DNA of 64,000 bases from JAUSNA01 sp964568885 (GCA_964568885.1 CAZMSF010000001.1:5263-69262), one strand, 5' to 3'. Counted from the first letter of the stretch, positions 51,137 to 58,363 are shown. Notes: generated from the letters alone by a model not told the origin. Made by a program: numbers and translations.

Positions 51137-51712
51137 TCAGCGGATATTGTGCTTCAAAAAGTCGATTATTTGTGCATGGTGAGAATAGAAAATCCACATA
51201 TTAAGAAGAACCAGTCCCGGAAAGACAATACCTTTCTCAATTATTCCCCCGGTATGAAACCGCAATACCTTGAGAGGTGGAATTCCGATGTGAAGTGGTA
51301 TCGGAAATAGCCAGGGAACCCCGTCGTGGGTGAAGGTGTCCGTCACCAAATGAGAAACAACCCCTATCATAAAGGCCCACCAGACGATATTCATATCAAC
51401 TATAAGAACACCTGAGATAAGCATCAAAAACAGCTTTGATAAAACCCCAAAAAGAATTATGCCCAATATTGAGTGGGAAATGAATCTGTGTCCTCCAAAA
51501 AGCGGTGAAATAAATTTACCAAATAGAGTCCCGAGCGTCATTCTATGCCACAACGCGCCGGTTGGCTGATCGATATCGGGGGTAAGACCGCCTATCATAT
51601 TCGCAGAAAATGCAACAAAAGCCGTTGCCAAAGACATATGAGAGATAGGCTGGGTTGCAACTATAAATGACACGGCGGTGAATGCGGCTAAATCATGTGT
51701 TCTTCCTGTCAT
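51137..51712 (-). CDS. YdjM-like membrane-bound metal-dependent hydrolase
   Basis: Motifs MTGRTHDLAAF, GGLTPDIDQP, GHRFISHSILGIILFG and VSHLVTDTFTHDGVPWLFPI supply the H and D residues of the YdjM (DUF457) family, set among four or five helices. Members are induced in stress and probably hydrolyse a membrane-located substrate. Its ATG overlaps the hydrolase stop by 4 nt, so the two are cotranscribed. Confidence 0.88.
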   Translation of the reverse strand: MTGRTHDLAAFTAVSFIVATQPISHMSLATAFVAFSANMIGGLTPDIDQPTGALWHRMTLGTLFGKFISPLFGGHRFISHSILGIILFGVLSKLFLMLISGVLIVDMNIVWWAFMIGVVSHLVTDTFTHDGVPWLFPIPLHIGIPPLKVLRFHTGGIIEKGIVFPGLVLLNMWIFYSHHAQIIDFLKHNIR

Positions 51713-52599
51713 TTGAGGTTTTTACTGAAAAAATCACCTACCGTTTGCTTGTATAACTCGGGATTCGTCTTGAATGTTTCCACATGTTTTGCGCCGGGAA
51801 AAAGAACTCTCTGTCCTTTATCAACAAGGGTAAGCAAATCGGCACTGTTTTGGGGAGGAATAAGTGTGTCATTCTCTCCGTGCAAAAAAAGCAACGGCGT
51901 CTCTTTCAATGGGGATATGTAATCCACCGGCCGCACAACATCTACATCGATTCTGTATAACGTTTTTGCTGCAAAATAAATACCCGGGTGAAGAAAAAGA
52001 GGTACATTATGCTCTTTTAACATAATATCCGACACAATCGGCCGGACAACGGTAGCAGGACTATCAAGCACAATCCCACCTGCTGCCTTCACGTCGTTTG
52101 AGGCCATTATTGTTGCGATTGCACCTAATGAATCACTGATAATTCCGATGCTTTGCGGCTTATATTCTTGTCCTACAAGATATTCAAAAGCTCCCGCAAC
52201 GTCATTTCTTTCATATTGTCCAAAACTTATCCGCGAATATTGGGACTCCCCTGTCCCTCGAAGGTCAAAAAGTAAAATTGTATATCCCAAATCAAGAAAA
52301 TATTTCGCTATCTCAGGTGTTCCATATACTTCATTTGCACGATTCATGTTCCCCGCACCGTGTACAAACATGATAGCCTTGCCATTGGTCCCCGGGAAGA
52401 ACCAGCCTGCAAGCTGCAGGTTGTCTTTTGAGCGGAAAACTACATCGGCTCCCCGTCCGATATTTGCCTTGTCATAGGTGACGGGACTTTTGCCGGGGAC
52501 GGTCAAAACAGAGGCTATATAGATACTTACACCAATGTATGCAATAACTGCAAGAAGTATAAGTCCTGCAATAATTTGAAATAGCCGGATGCCAAACAT
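51709..52599 (-). CDS. Alpha/beta hydrolase, membrane anchored
   Basis: Anchor (IIAGLILLAVIAYIGVSIYI); hydrolase core with IMFVHGAGNMNRANE (oxyanion HG), LLFDLRGTGES, nucleophile elbow IISDSLGAIATI, acid FLHGENDTLIP and catalytic H in GAKHVETF. The elbow reads S-D-S-L-G where G-x-S-x-G is usual. Resembles the YfhR/BEM46 group, substrate unknown. TACACT (plus 52606-52611) ends 6 nt before ATG, giving a leaderless mRNA shared with the YdjM-like gene. Confidence 0.88.
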   Translation of the reverse strand: MFGIRLFQIIAGLILLAVIAYIGVSIYIASVLTVPGKSPVTYDKANIGRGADVVFRSKDNLQLAGWFFPGTNGKAIMFVHGAGNMNRANEVYGTPEIAKYFLDLGYTILLFDLRGTGESQYSRISFGQYERNDVAGAFEYLVGQEYKPQSIGIISDSLGAIATIMASNDVKAAGGIVLDSPATVVRPIVSDIMLKEHNVPLFLHPGIYFAAKTLYRIDVDVVRPVDYISPLKETPLLFLHGENDTLIPPQNSADLLTLVDKGQRVLFPGAKHVETFKTNPELYKQTVGDFFSKNLK

Positions 52600-52629
52600 T
52601 TTTTAAGTGTAGCAGAAAACTGAAAACTA

Positions 52630-52718
52630 TTACCAGTCCTTGCGAGAAGCAGAGCTTGCAGGCTCGATTGCTACCAATCATTTTTGTAAGCAAAGCTTGC
52701 AAAAAACCCTTACCAGTC
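52630..52718. repeat. Hairpin element with three copies of the rarA stop region
   Basis: Read with rarA, the original end GACTGGTAA (plus 52710-52718) is followed by GATTGGTAG (52671-52679) and GACTGGTAA (52630-52638), at 39- and 41-nt spacing. Each interval holds an AAGC-NNN-GCTT core (52688-52698 and 52647-52657). The arms extend into the copied gene end: TTTTTTG-c-AAGC-ttt-GCTT-a-CAAAAA, where CAAAAA begins the copy. No gene lies between 52600 and 52709. Confidence 0.9.
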
Positions 52719-53909
52719 TTTTTTGTAGTACTTTTTTCCTTGAAGTTCTTTGGGAAGGTATTCCTGGTCTACTTTTTTCCCTTCCTTTTCTTCTTTCCAT
52801 GCGTACCGCACATGTCCTTCACCGTACCCTAAATTTTTCATTACTTTGTTTGAAGCATTTCTCAAGTGCATGGGAATCGTAGGCAAATTCTCCATTTCAA
52901 CGTCAGCCAGAGCCTGGAAAATTCCTGTTGTTGAAGCTATGCTCTTTTTTGCGGTCGCAAGTAAGGTCGCTGTCTGGGCCAAAATGAGCTGAGCCTCGGG
53001 AAGTCCTATCATATGAACCGCTTGCATCGCGCTTGTGGCAACCACCAGCGCCGTCGGCTGGGCGTTCCCGATATCCTCCGAGGCAAATACCACCATGCGC
53101 CGGGCTATAAACATCGGGTCTTCCCCCGCTTTTAACATCCGTGCCAAATAATGAAGCGTCGCATCCGGGTCATTCCCACGCATGCTTTTGATAAAGGCAG
53201 AAATTGTATCGTAATGGTAATCTCCTTTTTTGTCATAATAAACTGCTCTTCGTTGCATTGCATCCTCGGCTGTTTTTAGATCTAGCTTTTTAGATAAGGA
53301 AACCGCAACTTCAATTGCATTTATCGCAAATCTGGCATCCCCATTTGAATATTTAACTATGTGAGAAATTGCCTCGTCCGTTGCTCTTGCCTTTGGAAAA
53401 AGAGACAGTGCCCGCCTTACTACCTTTTCAATGTCAATATCTTCAAGCGGCTTTAAGACAAAAAGCTGCGAACGGGATAAGAGCGGCGCATTTACCCGAA
53501 AACCCGGATTTTCCGTCGTCGCCCCAATAAGAAGTATCGTTCCGTTTTCAACGTGAGGCAAGAATGCATCCTGTTGAGCCTTATTGAAACGGTGAATTTC
53601 GTCCACAAAAAGAACAGTCATTTTCCCTTTTTCTTCCTTTATGGCTTGAGCATGTTTTATGACGTTTCGAACGTCGGCAACGCCCGATGTTACGGCAGAG
53701 AAAAAAATGAACTCTGCATCAATTGAATTTGCAATGACGGTTGCCAGAGTTGTCTTTCCGCATCCCGGTGGTCCCCAAAATATCATGGAAAAAACTTGCC
53801 CACGCTCTATCATCGTGCGGATTGGTTTTCCTTTTCCTACCAAATGCTCTTGTCCTATGAACTCATCCAACGTTTTGGGGCGCATTCTCTCTGCCAGAGG
53901 TATTTGCAT
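52710..53909 (-). CDS. rarA: Replication-associated recombination protein A (AAA ATPase)
   Basis: Walker A GPPGCGKTTLA, Walker B VLFVDEIHRF, sensor GATTENP, then SLFPKARATDEA and the C-terminal MgsA/RarA tetramerisation domain (SAFIKSMRGNDPDATLHYLARML, YGEGHVRYAWKEE). RarA acts at stalled replication forks. Begins PLAERMRPKTLDEFIGQEHL as usual. TAGAAT (plus 53916-53921) ends 6 nt before ATG. AAAAAA...TTTTTT (52701-52706/52719-52724) pairs around the stop codon. Confidence 0.96.
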   Translation of the reverse strand: MQIPLAERMRPKTLDEFIGQEHLVGKGKPIRTMIERGQVFSMIFWGPPGCGKTTLATVIANSIDAEFIFFSAVTSGVADVRNVIKHAQAIKEEKGKMTVLFVDEIHRFNKAQQDAFLPHVENGTILLIGATTENPGFRVNAPLLSRSQLFVLKPLEDIDIEKVVRRALSLFPKARATDEAISHIVKYSNGDARFAINAIEVAVSLSKKLDLKTAEDAMQRRAVYYDKKGDYHYDTISAFIKSMRGNDPDATLHYLARMLKAGEDPMFIARRMVVFASEDIGNAQPTALVVATSAMQAVHMIGLPEAQLILAQTATLLATAKKSIASTTGIFQALADVEMENLPTIPMHLRNASNKVMKNLGYGEGHVRYAWKEEKEGKKVDQEYLPKELQGKKYYKKDW

Positions 53910-53966
53910 GAGTCTATTCTAACACTTCAAAACAACCCATTTGTTTTGTAAAATAGACAAACATAA

Positions 53967-54029
53967 AGAAGTTAGGGCCCGTAGTTCACCGGTAAGCAAA
54001 GCTTGCCGCTGCACTCGGGTCAGAAGTTA
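53967..54029 (+). repeat. 5'-type hairpin element: copy of the tRNA-Ala 5' end plus AAGC-AAA-GCTT
   Basis: A 28-nt direct repeat (53967-53994 and 54022-54049) consists of AGAAGTTAGG joined to the first 20 bases of tRNA-Ala. The upstream copy breaks at the D-loop GGTA and runs on as AGC-AAA-GCTTGCC, then GCTGCACT, then CGGGTC. GGGCCCG (copied acceptor strand) can pair with CGGGTC, enclosing the GGTAAGC/GCTTGCC hairpin, so the unit resembles a reduced tRNA-like fold directly before the real tRNA. Confidence 0.88.
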
Positions 54030-54100
54030 GGGCCCGTAGTTCACCGGTAGAATGCATCCATGGCATGGATGAGAAAGGAGTTCGATTCTCCTCGGGTCCA
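54030..54100 (+). tRNA. tRNA-Ala(GGC)
   Basis: Acceptor GGGCCCG with CGGGTCC gives the G3-U70 alanine identity pair; anticodon stem-loop CATCC-ATGGCAT-GGATG (anticodon GGC); T arm AGGAG-TTCGATT-CTCCT; discriminator A. No CCA encoded. Flanked on both sides by copies of its own ends. Confidence 0.95.
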
Positions 54101-54231
54101 CAACAAAGTGAAAAGGTGAGCTTGTTGCGAGCAACCGGCTGCGCCGGAACGAATCCCCTAAGGTCCACACCAGGAAAGGCTGTTGTTTGCAGCAACTGAC
54201 TGCGTCAGAACGATTCTCCTCGGGTCCACAG
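54101..54231 (+). repeat. Two 3'-type hairpin units carrying copies of the tRNA-Ala 3' end
   Basis: After the tRNA, the 3' end recurs as GAACGAATCCCCTAAGGTCC (54148-54167) and GAACGATTCTCCTCGGGTCC (54208-54227). Before each copy stand two hairpins: GTTGC-GA-GCAAC with CCGGC-TGC-GCCGG, and GTTG...CAAC with CTGAC-TGC-GTCAG. The second stems differ by compensatory changes while the TGC loop is constant, which argues for selection on the fold. No protein gene fits between 54101 and 54285. Confidence 0.88.
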
Positions 54232-54249
54232 TACCCTTTTTGATACGTA

Positions 54250-54278
54250 TTGACAACGCGGCCTTCCGGTGGCATAGT
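54250..54278 (+). promoter_or_regulatory. TTGACA-17-CATAGT promoter of the cupredoxin gene
   Basis: TTGACA at 54250-54255, 17-nt spacer, CATAGT at 54273-54278, then 7 nt to ATG 54286. It places the RNA start at the start codon and decides against the longer open frame, which would begin inside the promoter. Confidence 0.7.
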
Positions 54279-54285
54279 AAGGAAA

Positions 54286-54783
54286 ATGGAAAACAACGAA
54301 ACAACTCCCTCAAAGAAAGGCATGTCTCCCATGATGATTGGCGGAATCGTTATTCTTATTATTGTTGTTATCGGTGCAATTGTCTTTATGACAAAGGGAG
54401 GCTCTAAATCGACCTCTGAAACGACCAATACCCCCAGTTCTGCACCGACGCAAGCGACTCAACAGGCACCTGCCGAGGGAAGCGCAATGGAAGAAAAGAA
54501 AGAAGGAGCCGTAAAAACTTTCACCATTGAGGCATCTAGCTTTAAATTCTCACCAAATACAATGACAGTTAATGAGGGAGATATGGTAAAAATTACTTTC
54601 AAAAACACCCAAGGGTTTCATGACTTTGCTCTCGATGAATTCAACGTCAAATCAAAGACTATTTCTGCCGGTCAGACCGAGGAAATACAATTTGTTGCAA
54701 GCAAAAAGGGATCCTTTGAATTCTATTGCTCTGTTGGTAATCACAGAGCCATGGGGATGACCGGGACACTCACCGTTAACTAA
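54286..54783 (+). CDS. Membrane-anchored cupredoxin-domain protein
   Basis: One anchor (MMIGGIVILIIVVIGAIVFM), a Thr/Ala-rich linker, and a plastocyanin-like domain: IEASSFKFSPNTMTVNEGD, with copper ligands H112 (GFHDFALDEF), C148 (FEFYCSVGNHR), H153 and M156 or M158. A type 1 copper site outside the membrane could carry electrons or handle copper. Its last four codons and stop (CACCGTTAACTAA) recur downstream in a hairpin repeat. Confidence 0.9.
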   Translation: MENNETTPSKKGMSPMMIGGIVILIIVVIGAIVFMTKGGSKSTSETTNTPSSAPTQATQQAPAEGSAMEEKKEGAVKTFTIEASSFKFSPNTMTVNEGDMVKITFKNTQGFHDFALDEFNVKSKTISAGQTEEIQFVASKKGSFEFYCSVGNHRAMGMTGTLTVN

Positions 54784-54848
54784 TGATGACGGCAAGCTTT
54801 GCTTACCGCTAGTTGACCATGTGGCAAGCTTTGCTCACCGTTAACTAA
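54771..54848. repeat. Tandem hairpin units containing the cupredoxin stop region
   Basis: CACCGTTAACTAA (the gene's end, 54771-54783) recurs exactly at 54836-54848 and in degenerate form (TACCGCTAGTTGACC) at 54804-54818. Between copies are CGGC-AAGC-TTT-GCTT-ACCG (core 54794-54804) and GTGGC-AAGC-TTT-GCTC-ACC (core 54826-54836). Units are 32-33 nt. The last copy stops 4 nt from the convergent protease gene's end. Confidence 0.92.
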
Positions 54849-54852
54849 CCTT

Positions 54853-55776
54853 CTATTTTGTTTTCATTCTTTCGCTGACTACTTGAGTTAACATTTGCAC
54901 TTTGTTGTAAACCACTTCAAAAACTGTCCGTTTCTTACAAATTTCGTTAAGAGCAGCCGTATCTTCGCTGCTTGGTTGTAAAACTGTCGTTGTTTGAGGG
55001 TACATTATCGAATTTTCATTATCAATGTGATCAAGACCCAGAGCATGGCCGAATTCGTGGGTCAAAGTATGCAAAAATTCATCCTTCGAAATGTCTATAT
55101 AAATACTGATTTTTCGCTTTGCTCCTTCCTGTTCATAAAGTCCCTCCTCAGGCCGGAATTGCAGAACCTGCTTGTAATTGTCTATTGTTTGATTCAGTTT
55201 CTGAGCGTTTAGGTTGTATTCTTGAGTAGATTGCCCCAAACTTTGTGCCTCCTCGTTGAGGCTTTTGGCCTCGACCTGCAGCTCTCTTTGAGAGGAGACC
55301 AGCTTGTCATATTCCTCTTTTGGAGCCCCTCCGCGGCTATTCCAATACTGAATCTGCTGATTTAACTGATTTACTTTTACTTCAAAATCTTCTTGCTTTT
55401 TCTTGAAAGCGGCAATCTTCGGATCGATATCCCCTTGTTTTTGCTTCAAATCGCTATTGAGTTGAGTAATTTCGCTTGTGAGAGCTTGCCTTGAGTCATA
55501 CACCATATTGATAGTAAAGGTGGAATTCGAGTCATAAACGAACAGTTGTTTGTTTTGGGTCGTATTCCAAATATTGGCCGCAGCTTTTGCATCCGTCAAA
55601 AGCTCATCCGAGGTAACATTGAACCGTGAGTCAATTGAACCGATAGAATAGGCTATTGATGTATCGCACGGAGAATAATAGACAACTTTTTCCATAAGGG
55701 CTTTCCCCTGTGGGGTAAACACTACAAAAAAAGCAATCAAAAACACTAAAGCGGCAATTATCCAAATTCGCTTCAT
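54853..55776 (-). CDS. Matrixin-like zinc metalloprotease with coiled coil
   Basis: Signal anchor (IWIIAALVFLIAFFVVF), a roughly 110-residue coiled coil (SEITQLNSDLKQKQGDIDPK to KLNQTIDNYKQV), and a metzincin motif HEFGHALGLDH followed by the met-turn SIMYP. It is an extracytoplasmic Zn protease in which the coiled coil interrupts the catalytic domain. ATG 55776 is set by TACAAT (plus 55783-55788), 6 nt upstream; the longer frame is rejected. Confidence 0.88.
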   Translation of the reverse strand: MKRIWIIAALVFLIAFFVVFTPQGKALMEKVVYYSPCDTSIAYSIGSIDSRFNVTSDELLTDAKAAANIWNTTQNKQLFVYDSNSTFTINMVYDSRQALTSEITQLNSDLKQKQGDIDPKIAAFKKKQEDFEVKVNQLNQQIQYWNSRGGAPKEEYDKLVSSQRELQVEAKSLNEEAQSLGQSTQEYNLNAQKLNQTIDNYKQVLQFRPEEGLYEQEGAKRKISIYIDISKDEFLHTLTHEFGHALGLDHIDNENSIMYPQTTTVLQPSSEDTAALNEICKKRTVFEVVYNKVQMLTQVVSERMKTK

Positions 55777-55813
55777 AATAGAATTGTAGTAGAGTCTAGA
55801 CGTGGTTTCAAAT

Positions 55814-56599
55814 TTAAGGATGAATATTGAATATCTTTTCGATAACAAAAAGCGCAATAAAAATTGTTAAGACGCCCATAAGCAAAGAGAGAGTTTCTCT
55901 TATTGCCAATCCTTTTTTGTTCTCGTGGTGAATTTCGGGGATAAGATCTGAAAGGGATATGTATAAAAAGAAACCCGATGTCAGAGAAAGAAAAATCACA
56001 GAAAGGCTTTCAATCCTGCTTCCATAATAGTAGGCAAGTACTGCGCCCAAAAAAGAAGCCAATGCGCTGACGATATTGACCGTCAACACCTTTTTTCTAC
56101 TCATTTTATTTTTCAACATTACCCCAAAATCACCAATTTCTTGTGGTATTTCGTGGGCTCCAACTGCAAATGTCGTAATAATTCCAAGAGGAACATTTGC
56201 GATAAAAGTTGCGGCTATGGCGACTCCGTCAATAAAATTGTGTATGGTGTCTCCAATAATCATAAGAGGAACAATTGGTTTTCCCTTAATCTCGTGCTCC
56301 TCAAAACTATGATGATGAAACCAATGAAGAAATCTCTCTAAAATGAAAAAAAACAAAGCTCCGGATAAAGTCCAAGAAAACACAAAAGAGTTATCAATAT
56401 GAAGTTGTCTTGCTAAATCCAAAGATTCGGGAAGCAAATCAAAGAATACTGTCCCAAGAAGTGTCCCTGCTGCAAACGAAGAAAGTATGTGGGATATTCT
56501 ATAAGCATAGTCCTGTTTAAAAAGTAAAAACACCCCACCCATCAATGAAATGACGCTTCCCAAAAAATTGAATAGTAGAATTAAAAAAAATGTATTCAT
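55814..56599 (-). CDS. ZIP-family divalent metal transporter
   Basis: About eight helices with the metal-site motifs of helices 4 and 5, HNFIDGVAIA and HEIPQEIGDFGVML, and a His-rich loop (HWFHHHSFEEHE). It imports zinc, iron or manganese. ATG 56599 overlaps the stop of the Fur-family gene (ATGA), so transporter and regulator are made together; this supports a Zur- or Mur-like regulator controlling uptake. Confidence 0.93.
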   Translation of the reverse strand: MNTFFLILLFNFLGSVISLMGGVFLLFKQDYAYRISHILSSFAAGTLLGTVFFDLLPESLDLARQLHIDNSFVFSWTLSGALFFFILERFLHWFHHHSFEEHEIKGKPIVPLMIIGDTIHNFIDGVAIAATFIANVPLGIITTFAVGAHEIPQEIGDFGVMLKNKMSRKKVLTVNIVSALASFLGAVLAYYYGSRIESLSVIFLSLTSGFFLYISLSDLIPEIHHENKKGLAIRETLSLLMGVLTIFIALFVIEKIFNIHP

Positions 56600-57003
56600 T
56601 GACAATCACGGCACATCCCGTAAAATTCAAGAGAATGGTTTTCTACCCGAAAACCTGTACTTTCATTAATTTCTTTTTCAAGCCTTTTTATATTGCACCT
56701 TGAAACGTCTTCAATCCTCCCGCAGTTTTTACAAATTGCGTGATGATGTTCCTCCCGCTTTGCTTCATAAAAGAATTTCTTTTCCTGGAATTGTAACCGT
56801 GAAATCAAATCCTTTTGAATAAAGTTCTCAATTATGCGGTAAATTGTTGCCTGATCCGCATCGACTCTTCTTTTTGAGATAAGGTCCCAAATGGAAGCGA
56901 TATCTAAGGGTTTTTGTGCTTCAGTAAGAACATTTAAAACCGCTAACCTGGCCGGGGTGACCCGAAGCCCTTTATTTCTTATTAAATCTTTCTGAATACT
57001 CAT
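56596..57003 (-). CDS. Fur-family metal-dependent regulator
   Basis: Winged helix (LRVTPARLAVLNVLTEAQKPLD, DADQATIYRIIENF) and a metal domain with EEHHHAICKNCGRIEDVS and the C-terminal MCRDCQ, supplying two C-x-x-C zinc pairs. Coupled to a ZIP importer, so zinc (Zur) is the best guess; iron or manganese remain open. Start 57003 is set by TTGACA-17-TATACT ending 6 nt upstream; an ATG at 57054 would lie inside the promoter. Confidence 0.9.
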   Translation of the reverse strand: MSIQKDLIRNKGLRVTPARLAVLNVLTEAQKPLDIASIWDLISKRRVDADQATIYRIIENFIQKDLISRLQFQEKKFFYEAKREEHHHAICKNCGRIEDVSRCNIKRLEKEINESTGFRVENHSLEFYGMCRDCQ

Positions 57004-57009
57004 GCAACA

Positions 57010-57038
57010 AGTATATGCAAATAGTTCGCATTTGTCAA
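57010..57038 (-). promoter_or_regulatory. Fur/ZIP operon promoter with spacer inverted repeat
   Basis: Minus strand TTGACA (plus 57033-57038), 17-nt spacer, TATACT (57010-57015). The spacer contains CAAAT...ATTTG arms (about 57018-57034 on plus), overlapping both promoter elements, a plausible site for autoregulation by the Fur-family protein. Confidence 0.6.
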
Positions 57039-57057
57039 ATGTGAGGGTTTTCACACA

Positions 57058-57164
57058 TTAACAGACCATTTCTGGTCTGTTAATGATATTTGTAGCGTAT
57101 ATATTCATATACGCTGGTTGTTTAAAAACGCTATTAGCGTAGTTCAGGCTCTGCCTATGCAGAG
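57058..57164. repeat. Cluster of four perfect hairpins between two minus-strand genes
   Basis: TTAACAGACCA-TTTC-TGGTCTGTTAA (57058-57083), AGCGTATAT-ATTC-ATATACGCT (57094-57115), ACGCT-ATT-AGCGT (57128-57140) and CTCTGC-CTAT-GCAGAG (57149-57164). The last one, extended by TTCAG/CTGAA, contains the stop codon of the 58-aa gene in its loop and consists of that gene's last codons plus their reverse complement. The first may terminate transcription before the Fur promoter. Confidence 0.85.
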
Positions 57165-57331
57165 ACTGAATCGTATGCGTCTTTAGAAACAAATCGGGTC
57201 AGATTTCTTCCGTCAGAGGTTTTTCCCTTTACAGCGTATTTTGTCTGTCCTTTAACTTGGTATGTGGTTTTTTCGGTAACTTCTGCCTCGATTTTGCTTC
57301 TTGTTTTTACATCGTAGAATTGCATCTTCAT
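57155..57331 (-). CDS. Small basic protein of 58 aa, unknown
   Basis: A short gene: MKMQFYDVKTRSKIEAEVTE, then KTTYQVKGQTKYAVKGKTSDG and RNLTRFVSKDAYDSVSA. It is preceded by an ideal Shine-Dalgarno (AAAGGAGGTGA, plus 57340-57350), placing it among the strongly translated small genes. The FYDVKTRSK start is reminiscent of small conserved candidate-phyla proteins, but I know no function. Its leader of about 110 nt holds repeated GTTCAAAT sites. Confidence 0.8.
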   Translation of the reverse strand: MKMQFYDVKTRSKIEAEVTEKTTYQVKGQTKYAVKGKTSDGRNLTRFVSKDAYDSVSA

Positions 57332-57359
57332 ATTTTAAGTCACCTCCTTTACGAGTAAG

Positions 57360-57500
57360 ATAGTTCAATTTAAGAATTTTAAACTGAAATACGTTCAAAT
57401 AGCAAAAATTTGAACTTAATTAGGTTCAAATTTAATGCTCTTGAGCGTACCTTACTAATATGCACGTTCAAAGTCCGTTTGTCAAGTACTATTTGAACCT
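57360..57500 (-). promoter_or_regulatory. Promoter and leader with six TTTGAAC-type repeats
   Basis: Minus strand TTGACA (plus 57477-57482 region) 17 nt before CATATT. GTTCAA/TTGAAC half-sites occur at about 57365, 57393, 57409, 57423, 57468 and 57489. Two form the inverted repeat AAATTTGAAC-TTAATTA-GGTTCAAATTT (57406-57433). They flank the -35 and fill the leader of the 58-aa gene, indicating a dedicated regulator at DNA or RNA level. Confidence 0.6.
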
Positions 57501-57612
57501 AATTTGGAATATTGATATATTGTGTACTATTCTGAGATACTGCCGGTTGTGCTTGTGTTTGAGTTTGGCGGAAGGTAAAATAGATGGACGAAAGTGAACT
57601 GCGTTCTCTCTT

Positions 57613-57687
57613 CGGGGTGTAAGCCTCGCTTTAATAATAATATAAATAAAGCTCGGCTTGGCTCCCCGAAAAATGTAGTACATTTTT
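57613..57687 (+). repeat. 5'-type hairpin element: copy of the tRNA-Pro 5' end
   Basis: CGGGGTGTA (57613-57621) copies the first nine bases of tRNA-Pro (57688-57696). It runs into AAGCC-TC-GCTTTA, an AT-rich loop, then TAAAGC-TC-GGCTT and finally CCCCG (57664-57668), which pairs back with the copied CGGGG. So an acceptor-like stem encloses two inner stems, as in the tRNA-Ala, His and Arg elements. Confidence 0.88.
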
Positions 57688-57762
57688 CGGGGTGTAGCTC
57701 AGTTGGATTAGAGCGCGCGCTTTGGGAGCGTGAGGTCGGAGGTTCAAGTCCTCTCACCCCGA
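57688..57762 (+). tRNA. tRNA-Pro(TGG)
   Basis: Acceptor CGGGGTG with CACCCCG, D arm GCTC-AGTTGGATTA-GAGC, anticodon loop TTTGGGA (anticodon TGG), T loop TTCAAGT, discriminator A. The C1-G72 pair is typical of proline tRNA. No CCA encoded. Confidence 0.94.
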
Positions 57763-57838
57763 CAAAATTCAGAATCTCCGACAGGTCGGATTGTGCAAGC
57801 ACAGTTTCACTGCCAAGTCCTCTCACCCCGACAAAATT
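57745..57838 (+). repeat. 3'-type hairpin element: exact 25-nt copy of the tRNA-Pro 3' end
   Basis: CAAGTCCTCTCACCCCGACA plus AAATT occurs at 57745-57769 (inside the tRNA and just after it) and identically at 57814-57838. The 44 nt between hold two hairpins, TCCGAC-AG-GTCGGA (57777-57790) and TGTGC-AA-GCACA (57792-57803), the same two-hairpin layout as after tRNA-Ala. Confidence 0.93.
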
Positions 57839-57874
57839 TTTCTACCGAGAATTTTGCCTTTCAAAACTAACCTA

Positions 57875-58363
57875 CTAGAATATTAATAAAAACTTTTTCT
57901 CTCCAACAGATAGGGGGTACCCCTCAAATTTAGGGTAGTCTGATCCATCAACAACCCCCTGAACTTCAAGACCTAATGCAGCTGCCGAACGCACATACGA
58001 ACTTACGCTCAAACCGAGGCTATTAGAAGCAGCTTCAACAGCATTATATTCTACGAAAGGCAATAGTAAATTGAAGCGAGATCTAGGCTCAGGTTTTCCG
58101 AATTTTCCTAATAGACCGGTGGTATCTATAACTACATCGCCGGCTCTTAAAGTGGTGTCCTTACCGTCTCTGGCCTCCTCTGCCGTCTGTTTATCAACCA
58201 TTTCTTTCATTTTTAAATATGAACGTAAAAGTGAAATTGTAGTTGAAGAATTTTGCTGCGCTTTTCCATTCAAGGCATCCAACATTTGAGGACTAAAAAC
58301 AATATTTACTCTTTTAACATATTGTTCTGCAGCTTGAATATGCCCTTCAGAGTCATGTCTCAT
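57875..58363 (-). CDS. Tandem ribbon-helix-helix-like protein, unknown
   Basis: Two segments each look like an RHH unit, a short strand followed by two helices: KRVNIVFSPQMLDALNGKAQ...TTISLLRSYLKM, and RFNLLLPFVEYNAVEAASNS...SVSSYVRSAAALGLEV. About 40 charged residues join them. A single-chain RHH could bind DNA without dimerising, but this is inferred. ATG 58363 lies 7 nt after the TATAAT of a TTGACA-16-TATAAT promoter (plus 58371-58398); an ATG overlapping the -10 is rejected. Confidence 0.6.
   Translation of the reverse strand: MRHDSEGHIQAAEQYVKRVNIVFSPQMLDALNGKAQQNSSTTISLLRSYLKMKEMVDKQTAEEARDGKDTTLRAGDVVIDTTGLLGKFGKPEPRSRFNLLLPFVEYNAVEAASNSLGLSVSSYVRSAAALGLEVQGVVDGSDYPKFEGYPLSVGEKKFLLIF

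Noticed and set aside
53986..54428. Open frames on the minus strand across tRNA-Ala and its repeats
   Set aside because: They run antisense through a clear tRNA and hairpin units and into the cupredoxin promoter; composition is not protein-like.
57527..57878. Open frames over tRNA-Pro on both strands
   Set aside because: They translate the tRNA and its copies (repeated SPLTPTKF), an artefact of the duplicated tRNA 3' end.
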